DNA of 20,947 bases, taken from the NCBI GenBank assembly GCA_904419095.1, contig CAJFQT010000011.1:1-20947 (forward strand), in the 5' to 3' direction. The notes beneath the pieces were generated by a model, which did no database searches, was not told where the DNA came from, and saw only the letters and a program-made list of their open reading frames with translations. This document shows, piece by piece, positions 1 to 5,589 of this stretch. The position numbers were made by a program, and so were the translations under genes. The stretch's first letter is position 1, and the number at the start of each line of letters is the position of its first letter. This stretch comes from an uncultured Clostridia bacterium (lineage in GTDB: Bacteria; Bacillota; Clostridia; TANB77; CAG-508).

Positions 1-1
1 A

Positions 2-286
2 GCAATAATGAAACTAATAGCAATAAGCCAAAGAGGAACAAAGAAAGACTTTTTTGATTTATATTATATTTGTAATAATTTTAATATAACAATAACAGAC
101 ATATTAAAAATGTTAAAAGAGAAATATGACGAAAATAAAGTCAATTATGCACATATAATACAAAGCTTAGCATATTTTGAAGATGCAGAAGATGAGAATT
201 TGCCAAAAGTTTTTATTGATTATAACTGGGAAAAAATAAAGGAATATTATATAAAAGAACAGAGAAAAATATATAGTGAAAACTAA
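2..286 (+). CDS. AbiEii/AbiGii-type nucleotidyltransferase toxin, C-terminal part (5' end outside window)
   Basis: The reading frame is open to the left edge, reading Ala-Ile-Met-Lys-Leu-Ile-Ala-Ile-Ser. The ATG at 8 is therefore probably internal and the gene starts upstream. The visible piece matches the C-terminal half of AbiEii-family proteins: a KLIAIS.RGTKKDFFDLY block, then a helical region and a Tyr-Phe-Glu-Asp-Ala-Glu-Asp segment. In the family, AbiEii is the nucleotidyltransferase toxin of type IV toxin-antitoxin and abortive-infection systems, paired with the antitoxin AbiEi, usually encoded just upstream. The catalytic nucleotidyltransferase motifs and any antitoxin lie outside the window, so activity cannot be judged. 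It ends in TAA. A decayed second copy of the same region follows within 70 bases. Family assignment is from the conserved block only. Confidence 0.7.
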   Translation, partial: AIMKLIAISQRGTKKDFFDLYYICNNFNITITDILKMLKEKYDENKVNYAHIIQSLAYFEDAEDENLPKVFIDYNWEKIKEYYIKEQRKIYSEN

Positions 287-351
287 TAAAAAGGGCGTAA
301 GGTGAAGCAAAAACGTAAAGAGTGAAAAATTAATGTATTGGAATATATTTG

Positions 352-600
352 ATAAAGGTAGATATGAGTTATTTATATAATATAATAGAAAAGTGCAATA
401 TTAGTGTTAGTGATTTAGTAAATGGCTTATAACAAAAATGTGGAGAAAATATAAACTATGTAAATATAATCATGGGATTAAGCTATTTTGAAGATGCAGA
501 AGATGAAATATTACCGAATACTTTTGTTAAATATAATTGGGAAGATATAAATAAGTTTTTTATTAAATTTCAAAAAGAAGTTCAAAATATATTAGAATGA
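352..600 (+). pseudogene. Decayed tandem copy of the AbiEii-type C-terminal region
   Basis: Translating 364-600 gives a peptide that aligns with the end of the preceding gene. It has a YLYNIIEKCNISVSDL stretch against YYICNNFNITITDIL, then YFEDAEDE in both copies and YNWE in both copies. A TAA at 430-432 breaks the frame, and no plausible start or N-terminal half can be found upstream. Homology fades before about 352. It looks like the remnant of a tandem duplicate, or of a second related toxin gene that lost its front part. The copies differ at many positions, so the duplication is not recent. The remaining bases between 287 and 728 hold only this remnant and the terminator hairpins listed separately. 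Confidence 0.7.
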
Positions 601-617
601 TTATAATATGTTGAAAA

Positions 618-651
618 AGAAAGTATTGCAGAAATAACTACAATACTTTCT
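618..651. terminator. Hairpin between convergent genes, probable bidirectional terminator
   Basis: The arm at 619-628 (GAAAGTATTG) is fully complementary to 641-650. It extends by one A-T pair outside and two pairs inside past one mismatch, with an AAATAA loop. On the minus strand the stem is followed by TTTTT (614-618), which fits termination of the cysteine-rich gene ending at 729. On the plus strand only a pyrimidine-rich stretch follows. Confidence 0.55.
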
Positions 652-653
652 AG

Positions 654-716
654 AAAGCCTTTCTTTTGTCTGTTTACTTGCAATGTAACAGTAAGAGTAA
701 AAGTTAGGCTTTTTTA
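654..716 (+). terminator. Possible second plus-strand terminator with branched stem
   Basis: AAAGCCT at 654-660 pairs with AGGCTTT at 706-712, and TTACT at 674-678 pairs with AGTAA at 690-694 inside the loop. A run of Ts at 710-715 follows. The long loop makes it weaker than a classical terminator. Confidence 0.3.
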
Positions 717-728
717 TGAATTTAGATA

Positions 729-1082
729 TCATATATTAATAGAATGCTTTTTTAGCCATATCTGTGCTTCTTTTTCTTCAGCTTTGTTTAATTCTCTACC
801 TAGTAAAGGGCAAGCTAATGGCTTTTCAGTTGTTGTGTCATCACAGGGTTCATAGGATGCTATTAAAACGTTTAGGTATTTGCAAATAACTTGATAACTC
901 ATTTCAAAGCTATCTGGACCGACTTGCTCAAATGATGTACAACAATATTCGCAATTGTTACAGTATTTTTCTTTTTGAACTTGTTGTGAATAGACGACTT
1001 TGTTGTCTTTTCCTAGTATTACTTGGTAGCCGAGGTCTTCTAAAATCTGAATGGCTTCATTTTTTTTGTTTTCTAAATTCAT
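729..1082 (-). CDS. Small cysteine-rich protein, possible metal-binding protein (unrecognised)
   Basis: A 117-residue soluble protein with seven cysteines: C41, C44, C47 and C48 in a CNNCEYCC cluster, then C67, C80 and C91, the last in ACPLLGREL. Such spacing suggests a structural zinc or iron-sulfur site, but I do not recognise the family and propose no reaction. Residues 1-30 look like a small alpha/beta unit and the last 20 residues are a charged helix. The ATG at 1080-1082 is preceded by AGGAGG with good spacing, so the start is well supported. It ends in TGA. It is transcribed toward the AbiEii remnant and away from the pilin genes, so it is unlikely to belong to the secretion system. 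Confidence 0.75.
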   Translation of the reverse strand: MNLENKKNEAIQILEDLGYQVILGKDNKVVYSQQVQKEKYCNNCEYCCTSFEQVGPDSFEMSYQVICKYLNVLIASYEPCDDTTTEKPLACPLLGRELNKAEEKEAQIWLKKHSINI

Positions 1083-1132
1083 AAGCTTTTCCTCCTTTTA
1101 AAAATTAAAATGAGTGTTATGTGTTTTAGTTA

Positions 1133-1138
1133 ATTATA
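1133..1138 (-). promoter_or_regulatory. Possible -10 box for the cysteine-rich gene
   Basis: The minus strand reads TATAAT here, about 50 bases upstream of the ATG. I see no convincing -35 element at the usual spacing. Confidence 0.3.
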
Positions 1139-1289
1139 TATTATTTTTGGATTTATATCTATAGTTTGCAGATAAATTTATAGATGATAGGGCTAAGTAG
1201 AAAAAGGTTAAATTTGATAAGAAACATTTTACAATTTTTTTGTATTTTTTCTTTATGATAATCAGATTGTGAATCTTACATAGATTTTT

Positions 1290-1298
1290 TGTTATAAT
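1290..1298 (+). promoter_or_regulatory. Extended -10 promoter for the first pilin-domain gene
   Basis: TGTTATAAT is a perfect extended -10 about 67 bases upstream of the chosen ATG at 1365. The -35 region at 17-20 bases spacing is poor (nearest is TTGTGA at 1267-1272), so the TG extension probably carries recognition. Confidence 0.5.
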
Positions 1299-1364
1299 AT
1301 TTTGTTGAAAAATGTCCTTTATTATAGTATAATTAAATTAGTAGGAGTAAGAGGATGTGATAAT

Positions 1365-2288
1365 ATGGGAAAATTAAATAAAATTATGTATATATTTATA
1401 TTTATTATTTTAGTTTTAGGAAGCACATATGTATATGCAATATCTGTTGATGAAATGATAGATCAATATGAGTTAGATCCAAAATGTATAAGTGAATTGA
1501 GTGAAGATGAATTGAAAACATGGAAAGAAGCTTTGACTGCAAGAAAGGATGATAATACTGATGTTTTAGGAACTTCTTACAATGCAGATATTGATAGAGA
1601 GACTAGAACTATAACAGAAATGCTTACAAAAATTGAAGAAAGAGAAAGAGAAGGGAATAAAGACTCTGTAGAAGACAAAAGTGATGAAGAAATCGAAGAA
1701 ATGAAAAAATACAACTTATCACAAATTTATGAATATTTAGAAAAATCTAATCCAGACGATATAGAAAATATTCCTCAAGAAGTAATAGATGCGTGGGATG
1801 AAAAAGTTGAAGAAAATGGAACTGAAGCTGCAAGAATTAGATATCAAGGATTATTAGATGGTAAATCTTTGGATGAAATAGAAAGGGAACTTCAAGATTA
1901 TAGAGATGAACAAATTGGTGGAAGTGGAGGAAGTGCTGATGATGTTCTTTATAAAAAACCGGCAGTAGCAGATAGTGGAGACAGTTCACAAAGTTTAGAT
2001 GATATGATGAGTGATGGTGATGATTTTGTACAATCAGCAACTGATACTCCTATAGATACAGCACAACTACAATCTGTTTCTTCAAATTTATTTAATATAT
2101 TTGTAGAAGTAGGGGTTGCATTAGCAGTAATTGTTGGACTAGTTATAGGTATAAAATATATGTATTCAAGTGTAGATCAAAAAGCAGAAATAAAGAAATT
2201 ATTAGTACCATATTTAGTAGGGTGTGTAGTGATCTTTGGCGCTTTAGGAATATGGAAATTTGTAGTTACACTATTACAAAATGTATAA
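1365..2288 (+). CDS. VirB2/TrbC-like pilin-domain protein with a long acidic N-terminal extension
   Basis: Read from the ATG at 1365 (AGAGG ten bases upstream, hydrophobic signal directly after it), this is 307 residues. An ATG at 1302 would add 21 residues before the signal. After a signal peptide ending near TYVYA come about 200 acidic, charge-rich residues, then a Gly/Ser/Asp linker. The last 65 or so residues are a pilin-type module: a membrane helix, a short turn reading IGIKYMYSSVDQKAEIKK, and a second membrane helix. That turn is the signature of the three downstream pilins. VirB2-family proteins are normally about 100-120 residues and build the T4SS pilus. The extension is therefore odd and could form a pilus cap, an adhesive domain or a regulatory partner of the major pilin. 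The function of the extension is inference only. Confidence 0.7.
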   Translation: MGKLNKIMYIFIFIILVLGSTYVYAISVDEMIDQYELDPKCISELSEDELKTWKEALTARKDDNTDVLGTSYNADIDRETRTITEMLTKIEEREREGNKDSVEDKSDEEIEEMKKYNLSQIYEYLEKSNPDDIENIPQEVIDAWDEKVEENGTEAARIRYQGLLDGKSLDEIERELQDYRDEQIGGSGGSADDVLYKKPAVADSGDSSQSLDDMMSDGDDFVQSATDTPIDTAQLQSVSSNLFNIFVEVGVALAVIVGLVIGIKYMYSSVDQKAEIKKLLVPYLVGCVVIFGALGIWKFVVTLLQNV

Positions 2289-2312
2289 GAGATAAAAAAT
2301 TTGTTTTATAGC

Positions 2313-2341
2313 TTGCAACCAAAAAAACTAAATGATATAAT
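2313..2341 (+). promoter_or_regulatory. Promoter for the second pilin gene
   Basis: TTGCAA at 2313-2318, a 17-base spacer ending in TGA, and TATAAT at 2336-2341. It lies 24 bases before the ATG at 2366, with AGGAGG between them. The same layout recurs at 2787-2815. Confidence 0.65.
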
Positions 2342-2365
2342 TTATAAAATAATAGGAGGATTCAG

Positions 2366-2800
2366 ATGATAAAAACAAATAAGATAATTCAAATTGTATT
2401 AGTATTTTTAATTGTTAATATTTTAATGGTTAATTTTAGTTATGCTCTGGTAGCTGGACCGTCTGGTGGGGGGGCAAGTTCTGGTTCAAGTTCAGGCTCA
2501 GGTTCAAGCTCAGGGGGAGGATCTACAGAACTAGGGGATTTGAATTCATATGCAGAATCTCCATCTTCTGATCCTACAGAATTTAGGCAGAAAGCAAACA
2601 GAGTAATAGGGGTTATACAGGTTTGTGGAAGTATTTTTTCTGTTATAGCGTTAATAGCAATTGGAATTAGATATATGTTTTCTAGTATAGAAGAAAAAGC
2701 AGAATATAAGAAGACAATGATTGGGTATATGATTGGATGTATAATGGTATTTTGTTTAACAAATATTTTAGCCTTTGTATATGACCTTGCAAATCCTTAA
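2366..2800 (+). CDS. VirB2-like pilin with Gly/Ser-rich spacer
   Basis: A 144-residue protein. Residues 1-27 are a signal peptide ending FSYA. Residues 30-55 are almost pure Gly and Ser, then a short polar stretch leads into a two-helix pilin module (about residues 75-144). The turn between the helices reads IGIRYMFSSIEEKAEYKK, matching the neighbouring pilins. Members of the VirB2/TrbC family polymerise into the T4SS pilus or, in Gram-positive systems, are thought to form a short membrane or surface fibre. It has its own promoter and an AGGAGG site, and the next promoter overlaps its last codons. It shares little with the twin pilins outside the core, so it may be a minor subunit. Confidence 0.75.
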   Translation: MIKTNKIIQIVLVFLIVNILMVNFSYALVAGPSGGGASSGSSSGSGSSSGGGSTELGDLNSYAESPSSDPTEFRQKANRVIGVIQVCGSIFSVIALIAIGIRYMFSSIEEKAEYKKTMIGYMIGCIMVFCLTNILAFVYDLANP

Positions 2801-2815
2801 ATTATTTGTTATAAT
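2787..2815 (+). promoter_or_regulatory. Promoter for the twin pilin genes
   Basis: TTGCAA at 2787-2792, a 17-base spacer and TGTTATAAT at 2807-2815, giving both a -35 and an extended -10. It overlaps the last codons of the upstream pilin gene and leaves a leader of about 70 bases. This allows the twin pilins to be made in larger amounts than the rest. Confidence 0.7.
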
Positions 2816-2843
2816 AGTATAGAGATTAAATAGTTTTTAATAT

Positions 2844-2859
2844 TCTTATACCTATAAGA
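2844..2859 (+). other. Small hairpin in the pilin mRNA leader
   Basis: TCTTATA at 2844-2850 and TATAAGA at 2853-2859 form a short inverted repeat in the leader of the twin pilin transcript, 34 bases before the ATG. It could protect the 5' end, but it is A/T-rich and weak. Confidence 0.25.
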
Positions 2860-2893
2860 TTATAAATATATAAAAAATATAAAGGAGGAAAAT

Positions 2894-3256
2894 ATGAAAA
2901 AATTAGTAAAAGTATTATCATTCTTAACAATGTTAATGATTTTAGTTTCTGTAGCTACATCAGTTTTTGCAGCAGCTCCTAATCCTAATGCATATACAGG
3001 AAATGATAGTTATAATGGGACAGGTTCAATTGCAACAATAGGAAACCAACTTATCCAAATAATTAGTACAATAGGATCAGTAGCGTCAGTTATTGTGTTA
3101 GTAATAATTGGTATAAAATATATGATGGGTAGTGCAGAAGAAAAAGCTGAATATAAAAAGACATTAATGCCATATGTAATAGGTGCAGCATTAGTATTTG
3201 CAGCATCAGCAATAGCAGGAATTATATTCGGATTTACACAAAATATTGGTAAATAA
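2894..3256 (+). CDS. VirB2-like major pilin, copy 1
   Basis: A 120-residue protein with a signal peptide (residues 1-26, ending SVFA), a short Asn/Tyr/Gly-rich stretch (27-44) and a two-helix pilin module (45-119). The turn between the helices reads IGIKYMMGSAEEKAEYKK. The size and layout are those of VirB2/TrbC pilins. AAAGGAGG sits just before the ATG, and a strong promoter lies about 80 bases upstream. From Ser45 to Gly119 it is identical to the next gene, while signal peptide and mature N-terminus differ. High expression and strict conservation make it a candidate for the main pilus subunit. Confidence 0.8.
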   Translation: MKKLVKVLSFLTMLMILVSVATSVFAAAPNPNAYTGNDSYNGTGSIATIGNQLIQIISTIGSVASVIVLVIIGIKYMMGSAEEKAEYKKTLMPYVIGAALVFAASAIAGIIFGFTQNIGK

Positions 3257-3629
3257 AAGGGAGGAGGAATAGAGCATGAAAAAAATAATGAAATTTTCGT
3301 TGATTAATTCAATATTATTAGCGTTAATGTCAATTTCAACATCAGTATTTGCAGCACCACCAAATCCGAGTAATTATACAGGCGCTAATGATTATAATAC
3401 AAATTCAATAGCAACAATAGGAAATCAACTTATCCAGATAATAAGTACAATAGGATCAGTAGCATCAGTTATAGTATTAGTAATAATTGGTATAAAATAT
3501 ATGATGGGTAGTGCAGAAGAAAAAGCAGAATACAAGAAGACTTTAATGCCATATGTAATTGGTGCAGCATTAGTATTTGCAGCATCAGCAATAGCAGGAA
3601 TTATATTTGGATTTACTCAAAATATTGGT
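3026..3629 (+). repeat. Duplicated pilin core, two 225-base copies
   Basis: Positions 3026-3250 and 3405-3629 encode the same 75 residues. I count 14 base differences, all at third positions and all silent. The flanking DNA, including the signal-peptide region, is clearly diverged. Confidence 0.85.
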
Positions 3630-3641
3630 AATACAAATTAA
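3276..3641 (+). CDS. VirB2-like major pilin, copy 2
   Basis: A 121-residue twin of the preceding gene, 19 bases downstream and served by the same promoter, with its own GGGAGGAGG site. Residues 1-27 are a different signal peptide that still ends SVFA. Residues 44-118 are identical to copy 1, while the first mature residues (PPNPSNYTGANDYN) and the last three (NTN) differ. The two copies may co-assemble, or one may be a variant with a different exposed N-terminus. It ends in TAA, and a terminator follows 12 bases later. Confidence 0.8.
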   Translation: MKKIMKFSLINSILLALMSISTSVFAAPPNPSNYTGANDYNTNSIATIGNQLIQIISTIGSVASVIVLVIIGIKYMMGSAEEKAEYKKTLMPYVIGAALVFAASAIAGIIFGFTQNIGNTN

Positions 3642-3652
3642 TGAAATAAAAG

Positions 3653-3692
3653 AAGAGAGTTTTGATGAAATAAAAATCAGGATTCTCTTTTT
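3653..3692 (+). terminator. Terminator of the pilin block
   Basis: The arm 3653-3666 pairs with 3676-3689 over 14 positions, with a few G-T pairs and a nine-base loop. A T-rich tail follows (TTT, then GATTTTGTT). It separates the pilin genes from the machine operon. Confidence 0.7.
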
Positions 3693-3901
3693 GATTTTGT
3701 TATTAATTTTAAAATTTAATTGTTCATAAATTTATTTTTTATCTTAAATAATTTTTTTATAAACTTCATATTAAAAAATTAAAAAAATCTGAAACTTGTA
3801 TTTCCGAAGATAATTTTCCACTTTTTTATTTTTTTCATTATTACGCTTATATTACATTTATATTAAAACTCTATTATTTTGCAAAAAATAGCGAAAATAT
3901 C

Positions 3902-3930
3902 TTACAATTTTCCACAATTTCTGCTATAAT
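3902..3930 (+). promoter_or_regulatory. Promoter of the T4SS machine operon
   Basis: TTACAA at 3902-3907, a 17-base spacer ending in TGC, and TATAAT at 3925-3930, 38 bases before the ATG of the first gene. It resembles the two pilin promoters. I see no further strong promoter until after 18976, so the operon may be one transcript of about 15 kb. Confidence 0.65.
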
Positions 3931-3968
3931 TTATATAAGGTTTATAATAAAGTGGAAGGAGTATACAT

Positions 3969-4340
3969 ATGAGAACTTATAATGTGCCAAGAGATGTAAA
4001 AGGAGAAGGAAGAATTTTATATGTTTTTTCAACGAAGGCATTAATATATACTTTTGTTGGAGTGGTTATAGGATTTTTCTTCTATTTAATATTGAGTGTT
4101 TTTGATATGGATTTTGTAGCATATATAATTATCGCTATTTTAGGATTGATAGGTTTTTGTATAGGAACGTTTAAGGTTCCGGAATCTAATGCGTTTTCTC
4201 TTACCAAAAATGCAGGTGGAGAAAAAATCGATGATGTGATATTGAGAATGATTAGGTTTAAAATGAAAAAAAATAGAATTTATGTGTATTCTTTAGCAAA
4301 AAAGGAAAATACAGAAGATAAAGAAGGAGGAAATAAGTAA
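3969..4340 (+). CDS. PrgI/VirB3-like T4SS membrane protein
   Basis: A 123-residue protein opening with YNVPRDVKGEGRILYVFSTK, typical of PrgI-family (VirB3-like) proteins of Gram-positive T4SS. Two membrane helices follow (about 26-48 and 50-67), then a basic cytoplasmic tail with a VPESNAFSLTKNAGGE segment. VirB3 proteins are small inner-membrane parts that work with the VirB4 ATPase, and they are normally encoded just before it, as here. GGAAGGAG precedes the ATG. The stop codon lies one base before the next ATG, so the two genes are translationally linked. Confidence 0.8.
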   Translation: MRTYNVPRDVKGEGRILYVFSTKALIYTFVGVVIGFFFYLILSVFDMDFVAYIIIAILGLIGFCIGTFKVPESNAFSLTKNAGGEKIDDVILRMIRFKMKKNRIYVYSLAKKENTEDKEGGNK

Positions 4341-4341
4341 T

Positions 4342-5007
4342 ATGGAAAATACGGTAATTTCTGAAATGTTGATGTGGATTTTAATAGGTATGCTTGGTTT
4401 ATTATTTTTGCTTATTATTGTTTATATTATTTTAAAATTAAAAACATCTGCTAAGAAGGAAGAAAAACCAGAAGAAGATATAGAATTTATGCAAGATAAG
4501 CCTAAAAACAAAGAAAAGAAAAAAAAGAATACAGAAGCAATAACATATAGTAAACAATCTATATTTGATTTTATGGAATTTGATGAAGTGCAGGATAATA
4601 TGATAATTCAAAAATCTGGAAAAAGGTATGTAATGGTAGTTGAATGCCAGGGAATTAACTATGATTTAATGTCTGAAGTAGAAAAAGTTTCTGTAGAAGA
4701 AGGTTTTCAACAATTTTTAAACACCTTGAGACATCCAATACAAATTTATATACAAACAAGGACAGTTAATTTAGGAAAAAGTCTTGCTGGATATAGGCAA
4801 AAAATTAGAGAAATTGAAATGAAGTATAATAAAATGTTATATGAATATAGAGAAATGCAAAATTCAGAAATATATTCAAATGCTGAGTTAGATAAATATT
4901 ATTATGAACTAACAAAACAAAGAAACTTATTAGAATATGGTGTAGATATTTTAAATAATACAGAAAAAATGAGTCTGAATAAAAATGTTTTAAACAAAAA
5001 GTATTAG
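4342..5007 (+). CDS. VirB4 N-terminal-domain-like membrane protein, front part (ends at an in-frame amber codon)
   Basis: This 221-residue frame has one membrane helix (about 10-32) and a Lys/Glu-rich linker. A segment follows that reads like the N-terminal domain of VirB4/TraC ATPases: an IIQKSGKRYVMVVECQGINY block, LMSEVEKVSVEEGFQQFLNTL, and HPIQIYIQTR, then a long helical region (150-210). It stops at a TAG within LNKKY-stop-VVISYF. The frame continues uninterrupted to 5589, so the original product was probably 415 residues. VirB4 N-terminal domains typically read K-R-F/Y-Y-V-V at this place, so the TAG may replace a Tyr codon by one base change. Whether the short product works, is rescued by readthrough, or is dead cannot be seen from sequence. 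Confidence 0.7.
   Translation: MENTVISEMLMWILIGMLGLLFLLIIVYIILKLKTSAKKEEKPEEDIEFMQDKPKNKEKKKKNTEAITYSKQSIFDFMEFDEVQDNMIIQKSGKRYVMVVECQGINYDLMSEVEKVSVEEGFQQFLNTLRHPIQIYIQTRTVNLGKSLAGYRQKIREIEMKYNKMLYEYREMQNSEIYSNAELDKYYYELTKQRNLLEYGVDILNNTEKMSLNKNVLNKKY
5005..5007 (+). other. In-frame amber codon inside the VirB4 N-terminal-like gene (full frame 4342-5589)
   Basis: TAG is codon 222 of a frame that otherwise runs from 4342 to the TAA at 5587-5589. The residues on both sides are coherent parts of the same domain. Three other genes of this operon also end in TAG, so TAG is probably a real stop here. Nonsense mutation, sequencing or assembly error, and programmed readthrough are all possible. Confidence 0.8.
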
Positions 5008-5073
5008 GTAGTAATATCTTATTTTGCAGAAGAAAATCCACAAGAAAATTATGATAAAGAAGAAATAAGAAAT

Positions 5074-5589
5074 ATGGCTTTTTCAGAGCTATATACAAAA
5101 TCTCAAGCGATTATAAGAACTTTGTCTGCTTGTTCAGTATCTGGTAAAATATTGAATTCTAAAGAATTAGTTGAACTGTTATATATGGCATACAATAGAG
5201 ATGATGCTGAATTATATGGAGTAGATACAGCAATAAGAGCTGGATATGATAGTTTGTATTCAACTTCACAAGATGTATTTGAGAAGAAGATAAAAGCTTT
5301 AGATAGAAAAATACAAGAAAGTGCATCACAAAGAGCAAATGAGGCAATTGACAAAGCTATTTCTGCAAAACAGAAGAAGGCAGAAGAAAAAGAAGATACA
5401 ATGGAAGATTTAATACAAAATTTGGCACAGATAATTATTAAAGAAAATAGGCAATATATCGGACAGGATGTAGCTGATGAAGCACTTAAAGAGATTAAGG
5501 GAGAAAATGATAAAAAGGAGGAAGATTCAGATGTTCAAGAAACAAAAGAAACAACTTCAAGAAGAGGAAGAAAGAAAGTTAACAAATAA
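5074..5589 (+). CDS. VirB4 N-terminal-domain-like protein, rear part (in frame after the amber codon)
   Basis: This 171-residue piece continues the frame of the preceding gene. The first ATG after the amber codon is at 5074, but its upstream bases (AAGAAGAAATAAGAAAT) are only a weak ribosome site, so independent translation is doubtful. It reads AFSELYTKSQAIIRTLSACSV, then SKELVELLYMAYNRDDAELYG, which resembles the second half of the VirB4 N-terminal domain. A Lys/Glu-rich helical tail and a basic end (SRRGRKKVNK) follow. Its last 59 bases overlap the start of the ATPase gene in another frame. I would treat 4342-5589 as one gene that is broken or recoded. Confidence 0.55.
   Translation: MAFSELYTKSQAIIRTLSACSVSGKILNSKELVELLYMAYNRDDAELYGVDTAIRAGYDSLYSTSQDVFEKKIKALDRKIQESASQRANEAIDKAISAKQKKAEEKEDTMEDLIQNLAQIIIKENRQYIGQDVADEALKEIKGENDKKEEDSDVQETKETTSRRGRKKVNK

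Larger units (their letters stand above)
3642..3968. other. Intergenic region between pilin block and machine operon
   Basis: Of these 327 bases, the left end is the pilin terminator and the right end the operon promoter. The middle (about 3695-3900) is very A/T-rich, with runs of A and T. I see no reading frame, RNA gene or operator that I can support there. Confidence 0.6.

Noticed and set aside
1302..1364. ATG at 1302 as start of the first pilin-domain gene
   Set aside because: It lies only four bases after the -10 box, has no ribosome site and would put 21 polar residues before the signal peptide.
4805..5354. Minus-strand frames over the VirB4 N-terminal-like gene
   Set aside because: They are rich in Leu, Tyr and His as expected from antisense of A/T-rich coding DNA, and have no start signals.
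5477..5530. Longer VirB4 start at ATG 5477
   Set aside because: No ribosome site precedes it and the extra 18 residues are just a basic shadow of the upstream gene. ATG 5531 has AAGGAGG at proper spacing.
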